The translations under genes and the position numbers were made by a program. Positions 24,301 through 35,098 of a stretch of DNA of 64,000 nt are shown here, one piece after another; the first letter of the stretch is position 1, and the number at the start of each line of letters is the position of its first letter. This DNA comes from Rhizophlyctis rosea (taxonomy: Eukaryota > Chytridiomycota > Chytridiomycetes > Rhizophlyctidales > Rhizophlyctidaceae): assembly GCA_027596075.1 (NCBI GenBank), contig JADGJC010000218.1, forward strand, positions 1 to 64,000. Reading direction: 5' to 3'. The notes below the pieces were generated by a model. The model had not been told where the DNA came from. It made no database searches and saw only the letters and a list, made by a program, of their open reading frames with translations.

Positions 24301-25480
24301 GCGCTTCGTCAAGCGTTGAACGTTTCTGCTTTTTCACAGATTGCGGAGAGTGAAGTGCACATCCGTCAACCATCTTGTGATGTTTGTAGGAGTTTGTTTG
24401 GTGCCGACTTTTCCGCAAGAAGGATATTCATATTCCCCAATCATCAGGCGGACAAATACATATTGTTTCCCCAGATCACTTCTCTTTTTGGCTGACAATC
24501 ATGCTCTTGAGGGGTAATTCAGAAGCAAGGATGAATAGACGAGTCGAAACGCCCAAACATTTGAATGAGCATCATGTTGGCGTTGGCGATGGTCTACATT
24601 CGGAGCTTGTCAATGTATTTCTGTACACCATTCGCGTACTACGGCGATGTTCGCAAGTCTACCAGGAATGACGGCTTCATGGGCGCCGATCATCAAGACT
24701 TCAGTAAGCTTTTCTTCAAGTCCTCCCTCAGATCGGTTTGTGTAGGTTCCACGGACATGACGCGTACTAGACAAGCTGGACGGTCACCTCCTTCCTATGA
24801 CCGCATGTAGGAGTGCGAACTCTCTCCTTCCGAATGATTGCTGGTGGTGGATCATCAAGAATCTGTCTGGGTGGATGCGGCCGTCCCAATGAAAGCTCAA
24901 GCCGGGTTCTCTCCGTGGGCGGTGGAGGCGTGAACGGATCACTGCTATGCTTTACAAGCTGTTTCGCCGTCAAAGCGACTCCGCAGAACGAAGACTTAAT
25001 CTGCTCATGGTTCGATAATGCCGGCTGATAAAATTATTGATCACTCAGACCATGGCAGGCACTTGCTATCACCATGTATCATTATAGCCGTCCTGTTAGC
25101 CCGCTAGTATTGTTCAAAGCTAATCATTTTTCTTATTCACGGAGTGCAGTGAAAGCGAATAGAAACCGAGTACATCCCATGTCCAGCAACCTCATTTTCT
25201 TCATCCCCACAACGCGCGGGTCCTTGTGGGTTGTAAAGCTCGTGGCTCAGATTCTATCGGAGCACAAAGCTCCACAGCCAATTCTTCCAGCAAAATCTTA
25301 CTCCTCTTGCTTCCTCATGTTCAACACTCTCCAACGTTGCCTGTACGTCCACTTCAGTCTATGGGACTCGCGTGTGGAGGTCTTTGAAGTAAGAAATTTT
25401 GTTGAAATTTTGGAAAATACTCTCTCACAACCAGAAGTCCACCTTCCAGAACCCGTTGTACGATCCATGGGCACGCATCG
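21393..25480. other. 4.1-kb gene-poor block
   Basis: No supported gene. An 8-bp inverted repeat lies at 23491-23513 (GTCACATC / GATGTGAC). An open plus frame at 25074-25484 with GTAAGA-type donor sequence near 25389 might be a 5' exon of the following kinase gene, but the join is not convincing. Confidence 0.4.
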
Positions 25481-26733
25481 ATGAACCAAGGCCTGGTGCG
25501 AGAAGTGCAGGCTGCCGGCCAGGCAGCAGAGTTGGGATCTGTGACAGCCATCTTAGAACGTATTCGTGTCTCTTTGGAATCCTCCCCGTCGCGCACTGTC
25601 CTACATCACAATCGATGCAGTCGGCTATGGTCCCTACTCCACGACGTCCATACGAAGGATCCGAACGCTGTCGACCAAGACTTAGTATCTGCCTTGGAAC
25701 ATCTCATCCACTGCGCAAAGAACACTGGTTGGCTCCTAAAACACATGGACCTGCATCTCACACTCCACGCCTGGGAGATCAAATACAAATCTTCACCATC
25801 CCGCACCCACGATCCCCACGCTCACGCCGTTGAGAAAGACTTTGCGTTCATGAAGAGAAACGTGGACCATTTGAAACAACTGGCGGAATATGGGATCCAG
25901 ACGTACACGTCTGATCAGCAGTTGAAGCTTGATCCTCAGTTCTTGACAATACACTACAACGAGGTACTTGGCGGAGGCGGATTCTCGAAAGTGTATGGTG
26001 GGACGTATCAGGGGAAGCGCGTGGCTGTCAAACATGTCTTTCGGGTTGTGTCTGTAGACGTAACTGCACAAGAGGGCATGAGCGAGGAGGAAAGATTCCA
26101 AATCCTGATGAATGAAGTTCGTCGCGAAGCAGCCATATTGCATAGACTGCAACCGTCGCCACATACCATTGCTGTGTTTGGCGTTTGTGTTAAAGACAAG
26201 AAAGCTTGTCTGGTGATGGAACCTGCATCTACTTCGCTCGCCGGCAAGTTGTGCTCTCAAACACTATTCACATGGCAGGAGAAGATGATTCTACTCCGCG
26301 ATATTGCGCTAGCACTGGTAAGGTTCCAACACCCCAAACACGCTGTCCCAGATTGGAGAGAACGCAAGCTCACACGTTTACTTCCCGCTCAGAATTACAT
26401 GCATTCATGTCTCTTCATACATCGCGATCTCAAACCGGCAAACATCCTAATCGACGATAATGGGCATGCGAGAATTGCTGATGTGGGAGGTAGGCCACCC
26501 CCCCGCCTCACTGTTTCAAACAAGAATATCATGTTCTCATGATTATTGGTCTTTCATCAGGTTCTGCGTCGACCGTGTCTATTGCGATTCGACCTACTGT
26601 TTACACCCCCGAGTATACCCCATCCGTTCCGGTTTCCAGTTTCAGCAGCGACATCTATGCATTCGGCAAAGTGTTGGAGAAAATTAGTCAAGGATACATG
26701 CCGCCTGCTCTGGAGCTGGTTCGTGACGCCTGA
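25481..26733 (+). CDS. Protein kinase (tyrosine-kinase-like type) with N-terminal helical region
   Basis: ATG 25481; intron 26490-26560 (GTAGGC...CATCAG) joins IADVG to GSASTVSI in frame. Residues 1 to about 150 are strongly helical (SALEHLIHCAKNTGWLLKHM and FAFMKRNVDHLKQLAEYG), resembling the four-helix-bundle adaptor found before many fungal TKL-type kinases and in MLKL; that comparison is inference. The kinase begins at about residue 165 with a glycine loop (LGGGGFSKVYGG) and VAVKHV lysine, then HRDLKPANIL and IADVG, where Phe of DFG is replaced by Val but the metal-binding Asp is kept. YTPEYTP stands at the APE site and SSDIYAFGKVLEKI follows. The frame stops at 26733, before the last helices. 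A one-base shift would read RLNPTKRGLLDF beyond it, so the end may be frameshifted. Catalytic residues suggest activity is possible. Confidence 0.7.
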
Positions 26734-27120
26734 ATCCAACAAAGCGTGGACTCCTCGACTTTGGTGACGGCGTAACTAAGCATCCATGCTGATTATGGTC
26801 AATGGGACAAACCGACTGCCTCAAGTGCCGCCTACGAGAGCATCTCAATGGGATTTTCCGATCCAAAAGGCAGTAGAGCGAATTTCCTACAATCGAAGGT
26901 TTGTCTAATTCAACTTGCTGCATCGGAGTAACAATCCAGAGCGCATGACACACTGTCGTATCGCCAGATTCGATTTCAAACCAGACTGTCGAACTCCTCC
27001 CCCGGATTTTCTCCTTCAGAAATATCCCTGCAGCAGGATTCCAATATCGGCAGCCAACCTTCATACATATCTGATGCTTCCCGCGATGCGTCACAACCGA
27101 CGACTCCCAATACGGAGCGG

Positions 27121-30034
27121 ATGGAGGCCGCACATATGATCGCATTCAGTGAAGCTCAGACGAGCACCACTTTCTTGGAACCAAGCAAGGTAAGAGATGT
27201 CAGTTGAAGAAGTGCAAGTTGACAACGGTTTGACCAAAGTTTTACAACTTGTGTCTAGATCCGCTATGGTGCAAAACTCGCCGACTATTTCCCAAATGAA
27301 CCTTCTGAGACTGATGCCGTACTTCCGCCGACCGCTATCGATGGTCATTTGGATAATGGGGATAGCTCCTCTGCAGCTGCAGATGCGATTACACATGGAG
27401 TGATGCAAATGGTTGTGAATCATGCTTTAAGCCCGCAGTCTGAGGAGCAGAATACGGATCCCAACATGGAAAGCGAGGAAAAAGAAGACCGAGTTGCGGC
27501 CGCAATGCGAGCTGGAGATAAGGCACCAGCGTCTGCTCTGGATCGAGATTTGCAAGGAGTCGAATTGTCCGATCGAGTGAGGGGTATGTACTGCCGAATC
27601 CGGATGTCCCGTGCGTAAACATTGTTATTTATCCTTTATGTAACATCTTTGGGAAAGGATCGAATAAGGACGGTAACGAGACCGTGATCGCCGGGATCGA
27701 AGTTGTCCAGAACACACAGAAAAACACCTCCACTCAGGATGGCAATCTGCCGTCAGGAGACATCTGGCAACGTGTTCGGCATTACCTTGGATCGAAAGAA
27801 ACCTCGGGAACAAACTCAACAGCAGTCTTGACGGACTCGAGAGTTCCGGGAACCAAGTACTGTTTGAAGTGCGAAGATAAGATAGAAGGCCAATTTGTTA
27901 AAGCTCTGGAAGGGATTTTCCATTTGGATTGCTTTCGCTGCAAGGTTAGCCCTGAAGACGTCTTTTCATTGAGCATGTCTAAACGTATTCCAAATAGGAT
28001 TGCAATATCATCGTGGCACATACGTTCTTCCCGATCAGAAATCCAGAAGGCGTCACAGAGGTCTTTTGTGAAAAAGACTATTTCAATCGCATCGACCTGC
28101 TCCGTGCCAAGTGTGGAGACCCTATTCGTGGTGCGCATGTCGATGCGCTTGGAAAGAAGTACCACCAAGAGCATTTCACATGTTCGGTGTGCCCCAAGGT
28201 CATTCAGCAGAAGGATTTATACTATGAACGGGACGGAGGCATCTATTGCCAAACCCATTACTCGGAACGCTACGCCGCAACGTGCCCTGGGTGCCCCGCA
28301 ACCGTTCTGAAAACTTTCGTTAATATCGACAAGGACGGCAAGACGTCCACTTGGCATCCAGAATGTTATGTATTATACCAGGTATTTTCCTTCGCGAAGC
28401 AGTTGGCTTTCACGTTCTGCTAAGAATATTGCAATGTTTAGTTTTTTGGAGTGAAATTTTGCCCATCAGATCTGATGCTATTCGACAAATATGCGGCAGG
28501 TGCGAAGGAGACATGACCTTTTGATCATTTCAATATAACTGATTGCTGATTTCTGACAGCAAATTTGTCATCAGCGCGAGAAACCGTCGTGGAACGAGTT
28601 TTGAAGACATTAACAATTGCATCTCATTACCAAGAATCGATATGCAGCTGCATTCACGATATGCTGACCCTTGTGTCTTTACAAGATGGGAACGCAGTAA
28701 TGCAGGCCGACCGATTAATTTCCCATGTTGAGGCAATGTTTTTGGGTCTTGATTGGGTGGAATCGATGCTTGCCGATTACAAAGACGATGTTGGTGTCAC
28801 TTATCCTTGGATAGAAGTCTGGCATATGGTTGAGCGACTGGCCACCTTCTTCACGATGCCCAACGATCCTTCGGCAAGGAAGAAGGTGGAGACTGATGTG
28901 GTTTCTCTTGCGACCGACCTACCGAAAACCCTGAATAATCTGCTAGGCGCGGCGATAACTGGGGCTCTCAGATTGGTGAGTCATTGTTTGCCAGGGGTGT
29001 ATTTCGTGAATGCCACAGAAATAAAGGATGGGTGACCACAGGAACAAAGACACGGGATGAAGCTGGCTCTAGATCACTGGTTGAACCGTCTTAAAACCGC
29101 ACAATTAAATCACATACCAGAAGATATTGGACGGCCTGGAGACGATATGTGCGTTGTTTGCGCTCGATCGATCGAAGATGCGTGCTTCAAGTACGGAATT
29201 ATGCGCTGGCACATAACCTGTCTTCGATGTCTTGTCTGTGGTCAAAATCTTCAATGGAGTTACGAAACGGCACTCGTGAACGAGGCTAATAGAGGAACTT
29301 ATTGTTCGCTTCATGGCCCCGTCGAGCGGAGGAGGGGTTGGACAAAATATCCCGCCTGGAGCAATACATCTGTATTCTGAGATCTGCGCGAAATCGACTG
29401 TGCTACCTTTTGGATATCAAATGTAGGTTGCTAGTCCTTCATGGCACAGAGCAACTTGTGTGGAGCTCAGTCATTGGATATCAGTGATCGACGGCGAATA
29501 CGTTGCCTCTGCGTCCAGGTCAAAGGAAACAGCAAAGACAATCCCTATTGATGTGTCGTCTACCGTAGGGGACGTTGATGGCCAACCAACAACCATTGAC
29601 TATGATCCATTTGATGTGTCGGATGACACGCCGGTCATGTTCACTAGTGAGTATGTGACTTGGCATGTCCCCGAGTGCAACATGAGCAGTGGGGTGGTTC
29701 GGTGACCTCAGCTCTAATCAGCTTTGCTTGCATGTAGTGAAAGCGATGTTCGAGTATAAGGCGCAACACGAATATGAATTGAGCCTTCTTAAAGGACAAC
29801 TGCTTCCGGTGATCGTCACACACGATGATGGGTGAGTTTCGTGAATGCATTTATGATGGTGACTTCCCATGTTTGCCAGAGAGCGGTAAATACTCACTTT
29901 CAGCCTGCTTTCTCCCGCTATTCATGTCAATCGCTTGTTTGCGTGTACCCAGGTGGTGGGAAGCCATTGGGAACGAAAATGGAATACGACGCAAAGGATT
30001 GTTTCCCTCCAACTTCTGTGCGACTGTGGAATGA
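27121..30034 (+). CDS. Multi-LIM-domain protein with C-terminal SH3 domain, Lrg1-like LIM region
   Basis: Nine or more short introns. Order: disordered N terminus; LIM1 (YCLKCEDKIEG, FHLDCFRCKDCN, FCEKDYF); LIM2 (LRAKCGDPIRG, EHFTCSVCPKVI, YCQTHYSERY) with a following CPGCPATVL zinc cluster and WHPECYVLY; a helical region (SICSCIHDMLTLVS, LISHVEAMFLGL); LIM3 (MCVVCARSIED, MRWHITCLRCLVC, YCSLH); ISRLEQYICILRSARNRL; then an SH3 domain (KAMFEYKAQHEYELSLLKG, DDGWWEAIG, GLFPSNF). The LIM part resembles the N-terminal half of fungal Lrg1-type Rho GAPs, but SH3 stands where RhoGAP would be. Introns: 27190-27258, 27584-27657, 27945-27997, 28382-28441, 28500-28559, 28976-29041, plus three before and within SH3. 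Near 29320 a one-base frame change is needed between LIM3 and the SRLEQY block. The start is the first ATG of an exon open since about 26930; earlier exons are possible. Likely a cytoskeletal or polarity scaffold. Confidence 0.75.
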
Positions 30035-31101
30035 TGATCTTCACTTGCGCATTGGTTTGTCCTTCTTGTGTGTATTTGCTCCAACCAAGAACATGACGGA
30101 AAAGCAAAGTCTCAAATAGGGATGCTTGAATTGCCAAGATGCGCTTACCCTCTGATTGGAAGTAGATGTGATGGTTTTTCGTATAGATCTTACATTGTTG
30201 AAGCTGCCCATGTTTTGAGCCTCGATGACCAGCACCCCATTGCAACATCACTTGCTGCCCGTGAATGTGAACATTCTGCCTGATTGGCAACCATTGCCAT
30301 CTAGGCCGGAACGGTCGGTGTAGGAAGACTGTTCACATTCTTCATCATCAAATTGCAGGGGGTCGGAAATTGTGAAGGTCTTCCACGGCGGTGGTATGCT
30401 CCAGAATCTGGGTTGACTGGGTGACTGGAAGCGGCATGGCATGACTGTGCTCCAAGCTAACGCACATGCATTTTGCACTAAAAAAGGCATTCAAAATATC
30501 ACCATACTCCGCATGGGGAATCGGCAACTGTTTAGAGTCTTTTGCTACGTTGCGGTGACTCCCCGCGGCAGAATGAGCTTGTTTCGCTGCAGGCTTGCAG
30601 ACACAAGGTTGAAATGTATGGGGCCAACGCAGTAAAGAGCATTCAAGATGTACGGTTTTATGATTCTTCAACATTCGCGAAACCGTCATTCAGATCCAAT
30701 TAAACACGCATAGGGATTTGCCCATCGGCAGGCCTGTCTCCGGAGTAACAAGTGCCATTTGGGTAAGACTTTTGCAAACCGTTTACAACCAAATTCGAGG
30801 AGGCGACGACGAACGAAGTAAACGAGCGGGACCCAGCAAAGTCGGCGCATGCAGCTCCGATGATTGTGTCACTGTTCCCAGTAGCGCTTCGACCTTTGTG
30901 TCGATTTTCGAATGGAAAGTTGGACTGCTTCCCCACAAACTCGCCCGGTCACAACGCCTCGCCCGGCGCGTGTTTTCTGCACAACCCCGCACGTTGTTGT
31001 TCGTCGTTTGCCCTTGCACGAATATAAATGGATGATAGACGAGCTGCTGCCCGCTTGAGAATCGATATCGCTGAACCCGTTCCCCCTCGTTTCTCTCTAG
31101 A
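30035..31101. other. Intergenic region upstream of the CBM1 protein gene
   Basis: Open frames are short and unsupported. The last 80 bases carry the promoter of the next gene. Confidence 0.5.
31023..31028 (+). promoter_or_regulatory. Probable TATA box
   Basis: TATAAA 74-79 bp upstream of the ATG at 31102, the only such motif nearby. Position fits a short 5' leader. Confidence 0.5.
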
Positions 31102-32433
31102 ATGAGAATCAGTCCTTCGGCCACGGCGTTCCTCGCCGGCATCACCACTGTCTGGGCCGCAGCAACACCAACGTGCGACCAGATCACCAGCGCGACATAC
31201 AGCAGATCCTGCACAAGCATCTTTCCACCTTACCCAACCTCGAGAGTAGTCACCTACTGCGCTGGAGCGGCTCCAACTGCCAACCCCATTCCCTGCCCTG
31301 AGTGCGATTTTTTCACGAGTCGTACCTACAGCAAATCTTGCACGCAGACCGTCCCTGCGTACATGACAACGACAGTGACCGCCGCCTGCGCTAACGGTAA
31401 TGGTCCTACCGCCACTGTCAACCCTTTGACTTGTTCAAGCTGTGATGTCACCAGCACGGCATATACCAGATCCTGCTCAAGCGCCTACCCACCGCATCCG
31501 ACATCGACCACGGTTACCTACTGCGCTGGGGACACTCCTCCAACCGCCTCGCTCTACTGTGCCCCCTGCGATTACTACACACTCATTACCTATTCTAAAA
31601 CCTGCACGCAAATTACGCCTGCGTATCCGACAACAACAGTAATGAGCGCTTGCTACGGCGGTCCCACTCCGACCGTCAACCCATTGACTTGCTCATCTTG
31701 TGATGTCTACACGGCCAAGACTTTCACCAAGTCCTGCACTCAGGTCACGCCTGCGTACGTTACCACCACAGCGATCAACTACTGTGCATACGGAGCCGGT
31801 CCTACTCCAACCGCCAACCCACTTTCATGCCCAACATGCGATAACTTTGCCACCACTACTACTACAAAATATTGTACTGGGTTCCCTGGTGTGGCTCTTC
31901 CAACTTCTGTCGTAACAGCCCTTACCTACTGCGTCGGCTCCCCACCTCAAACCGCAAGCATTGATTGTTCGGCGTGCTGGCCAACTACAACAACTTCCGT
32001 TTACACCGATGGGCCGTACAGTGGTCAAACAGTTACTATGTTGGAAACATGTCCTGGCTCGGCAACCCCAACCCCAACCTCAACTCCTACCCCTACCCCG
32101 ACCTGCTCCACCAACACCTACTTCCAGGGCTGCAACAATGGAGGCGACATCTTTACGTACGTATCCTCCACCGCTACGTACTGTGACGGCAATACTCCAA
32201 CATCCGTGCCGGATCTCTGTTCGCCGACCCTCACCCCGACGCCTACACCCACAATTACACCAACACCAACCCCCTCGCTGGCTCCGACGCCGACCCCGAC
32301 GCCTACGCTTACCAACTGCCAGCCATTTTGGAACCAGTGCTCTGGGAAGTATTATACGGGTGCGGGCTGTTGTCAGAAGGGGTCTAGTTGTAAGGTCGTT
32401 AATGAGTACTACGGGCAGTGTGTGCCGGCGTAG
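31102..32433 (+). CDS. Secreted Cys-rich repeat protein with C-terminal CBM1 cellulose-binding domain
   Basis: Intronless, 443 residues. MRISPSATAFLAGITTVWA is a signal peptide with cleavage near AAA-TPT. Residues 24 to about 280 hold six degenerate units of about 40-45 residues with the pattern SCT-x3-P-x-Y-x-T-T-x-V-x3-C-A-x-G-x-x-PT-x-NPL-x-C-x-x-CD, rich in Thr and probably O-glycosylated. Two Pro/Thr linkers (PTPTSTPTPTPT and PTPTPTITPTPTP) flank another Cys segment. The last 39 residues (NCQPFWNQCSG, YYTGAGCC, EYYGQCVPA) are a fungal CBM1 with its aromatic face and four Cys. There is no catalytic domain, so this is probably a wall- or substrate-attached adhesin that binds plant or algal cellulose, or the organism's own wall. 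A TATA box precedes it and a strong hairpin follows. Confidence 0.85.
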   Translation: MRISPSATAFLAGITTVWAAATPTCDQITSATYSRSCTSIFPPYPTSRVVTYCAGAAPTANPIPCPECDFFTSRTYSKSCTQTVPAYMTTTVTAACANGNGPTATVNPLTCSSCDVTSTAYTRSCSSAYPPHPTSTTVTYCAGDTPPTASLYCAPCDYYTLITYSKTCTQITPAYPTTTVMSACYGGPTPTVNPLTCSSCDVYTAKTFTKSCTQVTPAYVTTTAINYCAYGAGPTPTANPLSCPTCDNFATTTTTKYCTGFPGVALPTSVVTALTYCVGSPPQTASIDCSACWPTTTTSVYTDGPYSGQTVTMLETCPGSATPTPTSTPTPTPTCSTNTYFQGCNNGGDIFTYVSSTATYCDGNTPTSVPDLCSPTLTPTPTPTITPTPTPSLAPTPTPTPTLTNCQPFWNQCSGKYYTGAGCCQKGSSCKVVNEYYGQCVPA

Positions 32434-33483
32434 GTTGTAGGGTTGGGATGTATAGTAAATGGCAGGTTCCATTGTACTTTTCTTCTTCGTAACACCGACG
32501 TTGTATGTTGAAGCATGGTTGTATCATGAATCGTCGTCGTTATGCTTTTCCAGCCGCTGTCAACCTTAGCGGCTGGAAACGCCTAGTTAGAGGCTGGCGC
32601 TCATTGACTGCAAACGCATTCCGCTGTTAAAATTGTCATAACGCGAGTAATTTACGGTAGACAATGAACCCTCACAGATGTTCAAATTCATGGAAGGCTA
32701 TTCACGTGGAGATTTGAAATGTGGAACGCCAAAGTCCCTGTATACCACTTCGTCGCTGTGCTTTCTGGATTAGACGTTTCGTTTCTCAAGTGCAGGGTCC
32801 AAAGATTGTTCTTAGATGACTTTTGGTGTATAAGTATGCGTGCGCGTTTTCTTCAAAAGTGAGGTATTTGATGTAGAAACGCTTTAGAGCGTACCGTGCC
32901 GCCATCCACTCAATGACTGTGCCGTTATGATTTTCTAGTTTACCCGCAGGACCTGCTGTGCATTCGGTACGCGTTGTACAATAGTGACGCTTGGTAACAC
33001 ATAGAATGGAAGGGCTCTGTTCCACAAAAGTTTTCCATTCTTTTTGTCAATTTTTGGTGGCAGGTGTCTTCTTTTTTTGTTTTTCTCATCCAGTCCTGTC
33101 AGTCAGAGCAAACATGGATGAGGTTTAAGATTTGCCAGGTCCACGAGAGTGGGTCAAGTGCTATGCAGCACTCTTCCTGTTACCAGCGAACGAGCATATG
33201 GGCAAACAACCGCGCGCTCCGGTGTTGTTGGCATCATTGTTTCGTGGAAGTCAATGCTTATAACATCTACATGGCCTATGATGACTTCGGACCAATGACA
33301 AGTCGTTGATGAGGTTGCAACGATCAGTTTTCACGGCTAACGATTGAGATGTGGGGAGAATAAAAGCTCTGCCGGTTCGCTATCGCGCTTTTTGCAATAC
33401 CCAGTGATACCCAGCAGCTTCCGCAAAGCGTTCTTCGCCTTTGTCAACCATCCAACTTCATAACACCATTCGTACACATCGAC
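32434..33483. other. Intergenic region between the CBM1 protein and MFS genes
   Basis: Apart from the hairpin at 32547-32579, nothing recognisable. It should contain the 3' end of the CBM1 transcript and the MFS promoter. Confidence 0.5.
32547..32579. repeat. 12-bp perfect inverted repeat with 9-base loop
   Basis: TTTCCAGCCGCT, loop GTCAACCTT, AGCGGCTGGAAA. Starts 114 bp past the CBM1 protein stop codon, so probably within its 3' UTR. Confidence 0.9.
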
Positions 33484-35098
33484 ATGTCTGATCCTACATC
33501 CATTACGAATCCTTTCCGTCCGTCCATAGACGTCATAGACACAAACAGCATTACTTCGGACTACCAAGTGGCGCCGTTGGAGAGTGTACGGATACGCACA
33601 TCCACTGCTGTCGATGTCAAAAGCCTTGACCCATCACATCACTCACATATCGAAACGAACGATGTTCCAGTGAGAGATAGGGCGACATGGCAAGAGCTGG
33701 GGGGCTTGAAAGTGATGTACTTTTTGACTGCACCTCCTGGAACGATGGTGAGTTTGGCATGGCAGCGAGCTATCGAAAAAGTGGACTAACCTATCTAACC
33801 GGCAACAGTTGTACTTCCTCCCACTCATATATGAGAAAACGCTCGGATTCAACACTTCCCAAATTGGCATTCTCGGTGCCGTTCCCCCCTTCCTTGCCAT
33901 GATCGCCGCTCCCTGCTGGGCAGCTGCCGCAGACTATACCGGCAAACCCTTCATGTTCATGGGCATCATGCCTCTCATCGGAATCGGTCTCTGCTGGCTT
34001 TTCCTCATCCCCAACTGCTCTTTCGGTCTCGCCCTGGTCATCGCATCCCTCGTCACTATCTGCTTGACGGCAACATCCCCAATGCTGGACGCCATGTGTC
34101 TGAAGCTTCTGCGAGGCAATCGGGAGTATTACGGAAGGCAACGCCTATGGGGAGCCGTTAGTTCCGGCGTGGCATACATGATGACGAACGGAATTCAGGA
34201 TCATGTTACGACGAGTCTGCCGGTGATCGCGTTTTCGATTCAGACCACTTTTGCGGCGTGTTTCATTGCTACAATATGGATGTACAAGTATTTTGTACAG
34301 CTGCCTGTAATTCCGAGTAGCCGAGATGTGCAAAAGGTCCAGATCAAGCAAGCATCTGGAAAGTCAAAGGCTGAAGGCTACAATGCAACAACCACCATCG
34401 AATCCCCTCGCCTCTTTGCAACGCACTCCACAACTCCATCCATCCACCCTCCACCCCCAACCCGCTCCTACACCTGGCTCACAACCCCCGACTTCCTAAT
34501 CTTCCTCTGCGTCCTCTGCACCCTCGGCGCCCCCTTCATAATCTGCCAATCCTTCGCCTGGCTCTACACCTCGACAACCCTCCACGCCTCCAACACCCTC
34601 CTCGGCCTGATGGGCGTCTTCAGCATCATAATCGAACTTCCGTTCTTCTTCGCCTCTAAACACATTGTATCATTCTTCGGATACACTAACGCAATCTTCG
34701 TTGCCGGTCTCGCTATGGTCATCCGTCTAGTAGGGTACACCCTCGTAACGGAAGCGACACAGTGGTGGGTGTTGGCGGTTGAAGTGATACATGGGTTTGC
34801 GTATAGTTTGATGTGGGTTAGTGCGGTACAGTATGCTAATGACTGTGCGCCGGAGGGGATGAAGGTTTTTGCGCAGGGGCTTGTGGTTGCGATTAATAGT
34901 GGGTTGAGTTCGGCATTGGGGGGCATTGTGGGGGGTGTGGTGAATAGGAGGTGGGGGTATGGGGTTATGTTTAGGAGTGCGGCAGTGTTTGTGGGGGTTG
35001 CGACGGTGGGGTATGGGATGGTGAATTTGGTGGTTGGGAGGGTCAGGAGGGGGAGGAGGGAGGGGAAGGAGGATGTGGAGAATGTTGGAAGGGATTAA
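33484..35098 (+). CDS. Major facilitator superfamily transporter
   Basis: Two exons: 33484-33747 and 33809-35098 (intron GTGAGT...CAACAG, 61 bp), about 517 residues. The hydrophilic N terminus is followed by VMYFLTAPPGTM/LYFLPLIYEKTLGF at the first membrane segment and splice point. Further segments follow as about twelve hydrophobic helices in two halves, separated by a polar loop (about residues 265-315). YYGRQRLWGAVSSGVAY between helices is typical of the LacY-like MFS_1_like family, in which an RLWG-type motif occupies this loop. The substrate cannot be read from the sequence: sugars, nucleosides or organic acids are all known in this broad group. Complete and without frame problems. The C-terminal tail is basic and acidic (RVRRGRREGKEDVENV). 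Likely in plasma or vacuolar membrane. Confidence 0.85.

Noticed and set aside
26848..26939. ATG at 26848 plus a 41-bp intron as first exon of the LIM-SH3 gene
   Set aside because: The splice puts the next exon out of frame and reads straight into TGA.
31961..32440. Plus frame of 159 codons overlapping the CBM1 protein
   Set aside because: Out-of-frame reading of the Pro/Thr-rich linkers.
32547..32579. Hairpin as a bacterial-type terminator
   Set aside because: The contig is eukaryotic and no T-run follows; recorded as an inverted repeat instead.
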